Source: Aphelidium insulamus (taxonomy: Eukaryota; Aphelidiomycota; Aphelidea; Aphelidiaceae). Taken from it: a stretch of DNA of 64,000 nt. Below, one piece after another: positions 57,826 to 64,000 of the stretch. Both the position numbers and the translations under genes were made by a program. Numbering within the stretch: position 1 is the stretch's first letter; every line of letters starts with the position of its first letter. Where the stretch lies: the NCBI GenBank assembly GCA_036784855.1, contig JAZDSV010000017.1, positions 186,001 to 250,000 of the forward strand, read 5' to 3'. Under the pieces are notes generated by a model. It had not been told where the DNA came from. It saw only the letters and a program-made list of their open reading frames with translations, and searched no databases.

Positions 57826-59472
57826 ATGATGGCTGCAGCATTCCTGGTGTGGGCAACGCTGTCTGCCATAACAGCTACAGTTGCGCGGTGTCAACCTCTA
57901 TCTCTTGTGGCTCTGTCGGCCGACACGCTGAATGCGCATCCAACGTACCTGCAGCACGGTGATGGCCCCATAATGGAGACTGCACATTCACTGGTGGCTC
58001 GACGACGCGCTGCACGTGCCAACGAGGTCTGGGCCGCCATTGACGCGCGTGACTGCGACCACCTACTACATATGCGTCACATCGCCTCGTTTCTGGCCGA
58101 CTACTCCGGCGCATTGGCCGTCATGCTCCGGGACGCGTTGACCAATGGAGATTCACGGTGCGCCCTGTTTCTGCTGGCTGTCCGTCCAAGTCTGGCCACG
58201 GTGGGACTGGCTGGCAACTTTCTTGCAGTTCACCTGGCAGCCAAGCACAATCGGGCTACTGTTCTGGATCTTCTACTCGGTATGAATCCTGGCCAGAAAC
58301 TGCTTAAAATGGGAGGCGAGACACTGCCACTTGATTTAGCCGTGGAGCACAAGAGCTGCCAGGCAACAAAGGTGCTACGTCGGTATGACGCACCGAGTAT
58401 GCTGGAAACTCTCTCACTGAAAGCGTCACCTGCCACCGCGCCTAGTTCGAGGAAGCGATTTTCAAGCAGTTCGACGTTAAGTAGTGCTACAAGTTGTCTT
58501 AATGCTGAAGTGCAGAGAACTTTGGCACAATGTACGCTTGATGTATTGTTCACTTTGATGCACGTAATTACAATGCGATCAGTCCGTTCAGATTCGCAAT
58601 TGTCAACTGATTTAATATTCGCACTCTTGGCACAAGTTGTTCAGCTCAAGGCAGATGTTGTTGCCGATACCGTGCTGGAGTTGGTAGTCGAATTGAAATC
58701 GCGGCAAGTTTCCGTGCGCGAATTTGTGGGAAAAGTTGCCTTGGAATCCATTGCTAATGACGACACGTTTTTCGTGATTTGGGAGTTCATACGCAGCGGT
58801 AGCAATCAAATTTGCAACCAGGAATTCGCAGACTTTATATGGCCGGCTATACGGCAAGCAGTGCCGAACAACCAGCTTGGTCGGGTGCACAAAATGGCCA
58901 GGTTGGCCGCCGTCCTAGAGTGGCAAGAGCCACAGTTAACTTTCATGACTGCACTACACTTGGCTGCTCAGCAAGGAAATATACACATTGCGACAACACT
59001 ACTGCACAATGGATGGTCTGTAGAGTCCCGCTACCGATTTGGGGCATATACACCTCTCTGCGTTGCAGTTCATATGAAAAATTATCACATGGCCGAGTTT
59101 CTGATTAGGAGTGGGGCAGATGCATCACTGCTGCCACCACAACTACTCTATCAATTTTCCGAAACCGTGTCTACATCCTCAGTGGCATTCCTTTGTCCGA
59201 CGCTGGTAGTTGCGCTGCTCCCCTTGCTCCCTGTTGGCATTCACCTGCAACGTGCCGACCATATGCCATCAATGATTACAAAACGGGCCTGCTGGTCGGC
59301 CGCCCTGTTGGATGATCCACATAGCTGGCAAGAGCTTGGCTGTCCCGCGACAGTAGGGAATTCGATTATATTATCAAGTACCTTTCAGCGCAGAAAGGAG
59401 GTGTTTGGCGCCAGTCACCTGCCATCCCCGGTCGATATTAATCTTGCCAAGTATTTAATTCGCAGACAGTAG
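57826..59472 (+). CDS. Secreted ankyrin-type protein
   Basis: Single exon, 548 residues from the ATG at 57826. Signal peptide MMAAAFLVWATLSAITATVA. The mature protein starts with a block shared by the family (LNAHPTYLQHGDGPIMETAH, NEVWAAIDARDC). Ankyrin-type units follow (AVHLAAKHNRATVLDLLL, LPLDLAVEHKSCQATKVL), then a helical middle without clear repeats, then another repeat pair (ALHLAAQQGNIHIATTLLHN, FLIRSGADASLL) and the conserved end KRACWSAALLDDPHSWQELG and HLPSPVDINLAKYLI. Paralogous to the broken copy at 55679 and to the partial gene at 63446. Extracellular or host-targeted by inference; no enzyme motif. Confidence 0.85.
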   Translation: MMAAAFLVWATLSAITATVARCQPLSLVALSADTLNAHPTYLQHGDGPIMETAHSLVARRRAARANEVWAAIDARDCDHLLHMRHIASFLADYSGALAVMLRDALTNGDSRCALFLLAVRPSLATVGLAGNFLAVHLAAKHNRATVLDLLLGMNPGQKLLKMGGETLPLDLAVEHKSCQATKVLRRYDAPSMLETLSLKASPATAPSSRKRFSSSSTLSSATSCLNAEVQRTLAQCTLDVLFTLMHVITMRSVRSDSQLSTDLIFALLAQVVQLKADVVADTVLELVVELKSRQVSVREFVGKVALESIANDDTFFVIWEFIRSGSNQICNQEFADFIWPAIRQAVPNNQLGRVHKMARLAAVLEWQEPQLTFMTALHLAAQQGNIHIATTLLHNGWSVESRYRFGAYTPLCVAVHMKNYHMAEFLIRSGADASLLPPQLLYQFSETVSTSSVAFLCPTLVVALLPLLPVGIHLQRADHMPSMITKRACWSAALLDDPHSWQELGCPATVGNSIILSSTFQRRKEVFGASHLPSPVDINLAKYLIRRQ

Positions 59473-60356
59473 ACAACATTTCTGATATTATCTCGTCTGC
59501 AAGTGTAGCAGTACCCATATTGCATGCATTGTCTCTGCATCGATACCTCAGATCTATACGCTCCGCCCCTTTTCCAGTGTAGTATTGTCCAGCGTGACAA
59601 TCTCGAGATTATTTCAACCATCTTCATTGATCGATATCACTTTAAGGTTGCGTACCGGCAGCTTGCCACTGGAAGTTAAATGCGTCCTGACAATCTTTTT
59701 GGGTTCTCCGGAGCACTCGACAGACTAATGAAATTGACGCTCATTGCGATAAACGTGCTAAACTAAACGGCTAAATTGAGAGTCACTGTGACGGAGCTTC
59801 TTTATGTGTATTGTGTTGAAAGCTGATGCGGGTGCGCACATATCGTGGCTGGCTTCAAGGCTCCAAGTATTCTTGGACATGCGCAAGGTGGTACATTGAG
59901 CTGCCAATACAGTCAAAACGAGTTCAAGCACAAGTAGCTGAAGTTCACGCGTAACCGCAGCAAACGGCCCGTACTCTCTGAGTCTCCGCCGGTTCATACA
60001 TATACTGCAAATATTCAGCAGCACTTGTACTTAGACGACTGAACGTGACGAAACGAAACGAAATTGATGAGCCACGTTGATGTATTCGTGTGTGGCACTT
60101 GTCCACCCGCATTCAGTAGCTATTGACCTCCCAGTACTTTTGCCTTCTCAGCGTCTGCGCGACAGTCACCGGCGGCTTTTGGAGGAACTTGTTTGCTTAA
60201 AACCGCCAACGGCGACAAAACAGGCAAGCGCGGCGATTAATTATGTGCCCGCTTATGTACTCCTAACAGCAAGCCAGCCAATCACAGCACTGAACCCCTG
60301 CATGCATAAATTGCACGCGCACGTCGCTTCACTTCAGTTTCGCAAACGACGAGAAA
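59473..60356. other. Long gene-free stretch with promoter of the 60357 gene
   Basis: No coding frame with recognisable homology on either strand and no RNA gene seen. The last 100 bp hold a CCAAT box (60278-60284) and a likely initiator region before the start at 60357. Confidence 0.45.
60278..60284 (+). promoter_or_regulatory. CCAAT box of the 60357 gene
   Basis: CCAGCCAATCACAGC about 75 bp upstream of the start codon; it contains both the CAGCCAATCA form found at 49950 and the CCAATCACAGC form found at 10125. Confidence 0.5.
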
Positions 60357-62836
60357 ATGAAGTTTTCGACGTGGCGCGCGCATCTGGTTGCTCTCTTTTT
60401 TGCTAGCTTGGTTGGCGTGCAGTCTTCCGGCACTGCGACAAACATTGTCGACAATGCACCGGCATCGCATTTGGAGCAGCGTGGCGACTCGCTGGTACTA
60501 TGACCATGCTGACCATACATCATATGCTAATCTTGGCCGTGTAGACCGGGTCCTCCGTTGGTGCGTTTCTCGACCTGCATAGTTTGAGAGATTTGACACT
60601 GGTCAATAGTCATTTGTCGATTGCGACGATTGCCGAGTTTATCGTTGGGCGTACGGGACGAGAAGCATCCGTGTACTACGCGTGCCTGATCTGTTTGCCA
60701 ATTGCTGCACCTCAGATCCCGCAGCTGAATCCGATTTCCAGTGACATGTTGTCGATGGAGGAGCGTGGCAAGTTGAAGAGATTGCCCCGCGAACGCTTGC
60801 ATGCCTTGATTCACGCGCTGCTGCGTCACCACGGTGCCGATGTTGATTACGATGCAACTGCCAGTGGGATGACACCCGTGCAATTGGCGGCGGCTGCTGG
60901 AGATCTCGATTTGATAAAAATGCTTGTGCACTACGGAGCCGATCCGTGCCGAAAATCTTTCTTGGGCTTTCCAACCCAATGGCTGGACGCCATGGCGTTC
61001 GCTGCCAGCAGTGCCCATGAGCCGGTGATCAAATATCTGCACGATGAGGCATACTGCTCCGTGTCCGTAGTTGTCGCAATTAATGCTGGTGCGACGACCA
61101 ACAAAGAACTGGTGGAATGGTCTCGAGAATATGCAATTCGTGAAGACACCGGCGTGATGACCCAAGGCGAGCGAACGCAATCGCTGGATCGTCAACTTTT
61201 TGTGTATGCTTGCGCGGGAGGTAGTCGGGATATGATGAATACGGCAAAAACGCGTATCATGAGTGATCTAGCCAAAGACCAGAACACTGTAGATATCAGT
61301 ATTCCAGAGGGTTGCGCCCTGCTTGCTTGTTCCGAACTGGCATTAGAAAAGGCCGTGACACATGGCAAAATTGACAGCGTTGATTATATGCGGGAAAATC
61401 AAATACTTCCGGATGATTTGGGACGCGCGTTGCTAAAGTCTATTCAGCCTGGAAATGCGGAGATGGTGGAAAAAATATGGCAAATGTGGGAAAATCGAGA
61501 CAGCGGCACTGTAAACCTTGCATTTGCAAATGCAGCATCCATTGGCGATGTCGAAATAATGGAAATGCTCCAGGAGCGTGGTGCTGAATACCATCAGGAA
61601 GCACTGATTAATGCAGCGAAGAATGGCCACATGGAGGCCATCAAATACTTGACTACGTTGTTTAAAGACCACCCAGCATTCAATGCGGCATGTTGCCAAG
61701 CCGTCCAAGTTGCTGCAACTGTGGAAGTCGCAGAGTTTCTCCGCAATAGAGACAGCTCTTGTGCAGTCACGAAGGAAGCGGTTTACAATGCAGCTGGTCA
61801 GGGCAACTTGGTAATGCTGAAATGGACGCATAAGCAGCTGTCTGAATTCATCAATAACAAGGGCTTCTTTCAAACCGCCCTGAGCCACGCGATTGACGGA
61901 GAACGAATTGATGGAGACGTTATCAAGTGGTTACTGCAAACCGGTAAAGTATCAGTCAGTCGCTCCGATTTTATCAAGGCATCCAAGGCGGGAGTGGTGT
62001 CGGCTTTGAAGCCTCTTTATTATTCTCTTGCTGACGAGTTGATCCCGACAGCTCTACGTGCTGCGCTGCGAGACGCCATGAAAAATGCAGCACAAGCACG
62101 CATGCTGCCAGCCTTGCAGTGGTTGCATGATACGGCCCATGCTCCCGTGTATCCCGACCTTCTTTATCACGCTGCCCAGAACAGGAGTCTTTCAGTGGTC
62201 AAGTGGATCTACCAACAGGTTGTACAAATGGGCACCGTGGAGTCGGAGGAGGCCGCCGGAGATACAGAGGAAGGACAATTAGCCACTGCTGTAGTAGACG
62301 AGACGACTAACCCGTCTGAACACGTCGTTCGAATCACCGAGCAAGACATTTCAAAATTGTTGAGAATTCCCACGGCGTCGCTAAGTGGAGTGGTACAAGC
62401 GACACCAAATCTTAGGATGGCACCCAATGGGGACGAAGAGAACGGGAATGACAGTGTGGCAGCAGTAGCAGATGATGGTGGTGATATGATGTCGGTGACC
62501 TACGCTGCATTGGAAAGCGCGGTACGCAAAGCAATATCGGCAGCAAACCACCATGAAAACTATCACATTGCTCACTGGCTCCGTAATGTGCGACACCGAC
62601 AGATCTATTCGCTTCGTCAACCTAGGCGAGAAGATGCTGCATCCGTCAATCCACTTGCTCTGTTTTTCAACAGCCGCTTGACCTATATGGATATTGAAAG
62701 GTTGGCCGTCGACGTGGCTGCTGCTCAAGAGTCCAAGGAACCTCAGGCTGGTACAAGAGCACAAATTGATGATCAATATGATGACTCCGCGCTTACGAGT
62801 AGCACGAAAAAACGCAAGCAGCGACGGAAGAAGTAG
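60357..62836 (+). CDS. Secreted ankyrin-repeat protein with basic C-terminal tail
   Basis: Two exons (60357-60494, 60545-62836) joined by a 50-nt GT-AG intron with a GCTAAT branch-like site, 809 residues. Exon 1 encodes a signal peptide (MKFSTWRAHLVALFFASLVG, cleavage near VQSSG). The remainder is about a dozen ankyrin-type units (GMTPVQLAAAAGDLDLIKML, HYGADP, NAAKNGHMEAIKYL, AAQNRSLSVVKWIY) and an acidic linker around residues 620-700. It ends SSTKKRKQRRKK, a textbook monopartite/bipartite nuclear-localisation-like cluster. A leader plus a nuclear signal is unusual for a protein of the producing cell and is typical of effectors that act in the nucleus of another cell; alternatively the tail binds polyanions outside the cell. 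Sequence is only loosely related to the 57826 family. Confidence 0.85.
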
Positions 62837-63445
62837 TAGTAGATCACGACTAATGCATTGCCAAGCACCTTATTTCAATAAACAGCATCCTACTAATGGC
62901 CTATTGCATTAAAATGATTGTGCGTAAAATTAAGACTAGTCTATTGACTGCCAACAACAGTGTCTACTCTGCACCACGTAATTGTTCAGCTACCTCACGG
63001 TCGTACTCTTACTGTTCTGCACAAGGTGCTACTAAAAACCTGTGGTGATTGCGGTGATTGCGGTGGACCAGATCAGCGACTGGTAAATATTGGCTGGCTG
63101 CGTTGGTAAATAGGAATTTGCGCTGAATGTCAGACAACAGTTGGAACTTGTTTATTTCGCCGAAGAAACAATTGCCGTGTGGAGTGCAGTAGAGTCCGCC
63201 AGCATGTGCCAGTTGATGAGTGAAGTCCGGCAGTGGAGAACTTGTAGGACAATGGCGGTCAGCGGCAAGCGGACAGAACGTAGCTAAAGTTGTCCATTTA
63301 AATTTTTTCTCTCGTACGCCGGATAAGTCAAGTGGCCTGTTGGTCCATTGATTACATCGCAATCGGCATCGGCATCCGCGCGCGACGCTGAATGCCCAGT
63401 CTGAATGCCTCTTCCAATCATACACTCTCGAGTGCGATTAGCAAA
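62837..63445. other. Gene-free stretch
   Basis: 3' flank of the 60357 gene, with AATAAA at 62877-62882, and the promoter of the 63446 gene. No other gene recognised. Confidence 0.45.
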
Positions 63446-64000
63446 ATGCACAAAATGCAGCACACGTTCCTGTTCACACTTGTTTTCACGACTGCGCTGG
63501 CAATTATCGCCACAACTGCGCCGAAAGACTATGGCCTGATAACTTATCATCAGCCATCGTCTTTGATAGATAGCGCGACAGACGTCTTGATTGCACATCC
63601 GGAATATGTGCCGAGTGGAGATCACGCCGCGCTGGACACAGTGCACGGTCTTATTCGCACGCGTCTCCCAAGATTGCAGGATGAGATCTGGCTTGCGGTG
63701 GAATATCGATCGTGCAGGGATGTCCTGCACTTCATCATGCAATCCGCGCTACTCGAAAAGAATCGAGCGGTTTCTGATGGCTTGAAGCAGGTGCTTGCCA
63801 CGGCTATACGCGGAGGCGACTCGAACTGCGCCACTCAATTGTTGGAAGCGTTTCCCTTTCTCTCCAGAACCTCACGTGGAAAGGAAAAAAACTATGCCAT
63901 CCATTTGGCAGCCCGACACTTTCGGGGATCTGTGGTAATAACACTGCTACAAATGGATGCGAAACAAGCGCGTCTGAAGAATAAGAAGAACAGGTATCCT
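63446..64000 (+). CDS. Secreted ankyrin-type protein, 3' end outside window
   Basis: The frame is open from the ATG at 63446 to the window edge (185 codons). The signal peptide lies in the first 25 residues (FLFTLVFTTALAIIATTA). The next part aligns with the intact paralogue at 57826: VLIAHPEYVPSGDHAALDTV against LNAHPTYLQHGDGP, DEIWLAVEYRSCRDVLHF against NEVWAAIDARDCDHLLHM, and AIHLAARHFRGSVVITLL against AVHLAAKHNRATVLDLLL. It is the third member of the secreted ankyrin-type family in this region. No lesion in the part seen. Confidence 0.85.
   Translation, partial: MHKMQHTFLFTLVFTTALAIIATTAPKDYGLITYHQPSSLIDSATDVLIAHPEYVPSGDHAALDTVHGLIRTRLPRLQDEIWLAVEYRSCRDVLHFIMQSALLEKNRAVSDGLKQVLATAIRGGDSNCATQLLEAFPFLSRTSRGKEKNYAIHLAARHFRGSVVITLLQMDAKQARLKNKKNRYP

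Noticed and set aside
57391-57826. Open frames of repeated Met-Trp, Asp-Val or His-Ile.
   Set aside because: Produced by the (CCACAT)n hexamer repeat downstream of an ankyrin-type gene.

Overview
The window looks like nuclear DNA of a microbial eukaryote with a compact, intron-rich genome. Protein-coding genes lie on both strands. Most genes with conserved homologues are split by introns of about 40-80 nt, many with branch-like CTAAT/CTGAC motifs just before the acceptor. A nuclear-type tRNA-Leu is present. Secreted M28 aminopeptidases of the fungal leucine-aminopeptidase type, a kexin, seipin, a (6-4)-type photolyase/cryptochrome, an NDUFAF4-like protein, a TTD14-like ATPase and a Crinkler-like NTPase remnant together fit an early-diverging (chytrid-like) fungus or a close relative. 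This assignment is inference; no rRNA or species-specific marker was seen.

Layout. 1-2.5 kb: two copies of a secreted helical family (one cut by the window edge, one broken). 2.6-4.1 kb: TTD14-like GTPase/ATPase. 4.3-5.5 kb: a one-pass membrane glycoprotein. 5.7-7.1 kb: a third, divergent member of the helical family. 7.8-8.1 kb: a small KH protein. 8.75-20 kb: an M28 aminopeptidase array (one intact enzyme, two paralogues with a ruined active site, three broken or partial copies), interrupted by kexin and an NDUFAF4-like gene. 20.1-29.2 kb: a complete ATM/Tel1 kinase. 29.4-30.6 kb: RNase P subunit RPP30. 30.8 kb: tRNA-Leu(UAA). 31.1-33.5 kb: AP180/CALM clathrin adaptor. 33.9-37.6 kb: accessory DNA with a retroelement-protease relic, an unrecognised intronless gene with a fresh 57-bp duplication, and a decayed F-box/ankyrin-type gene. 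37.8-45.7 kb: class I alpha-mannosidase, an EPLIN-type LIM protein, a secreted polyproline protein, a calcineurin-B-like protein and seipin. 45.9-49.9 kb: two secreted chimeric repeat proteins, one frameshifted. 50.4-52.7 kb: photolyase/cryptochrome. 53.2-55.0 kb: Crinkler-type NTPase pseudogene. 55.7-64 kb: secreted ankyrin-type proteins, one of them ending in a basic nuclear-localisation-like tail.

Two gene classes alternate. Conserved housekeeping genes (DNA damage signalling, tRNA processing, endocytosis, ER/Golgi glycan and precursor processing, lipid droplets, light/DNA repair) are intron-rich and intact. Lineage-specific secreted families are intron-poor, duplicated and often broken by single frameshifts, as expected for fast-turnover effector-like or extracellular protein families. 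Kexin and the Golgi mannosidase act in the same secretory route these families would use. The secreted genes tend to share a CCAAT box about 35-120 bp upstream of the start. Non-canonical GC-AG introns are unusually common: five of about sixty introns that I could place.
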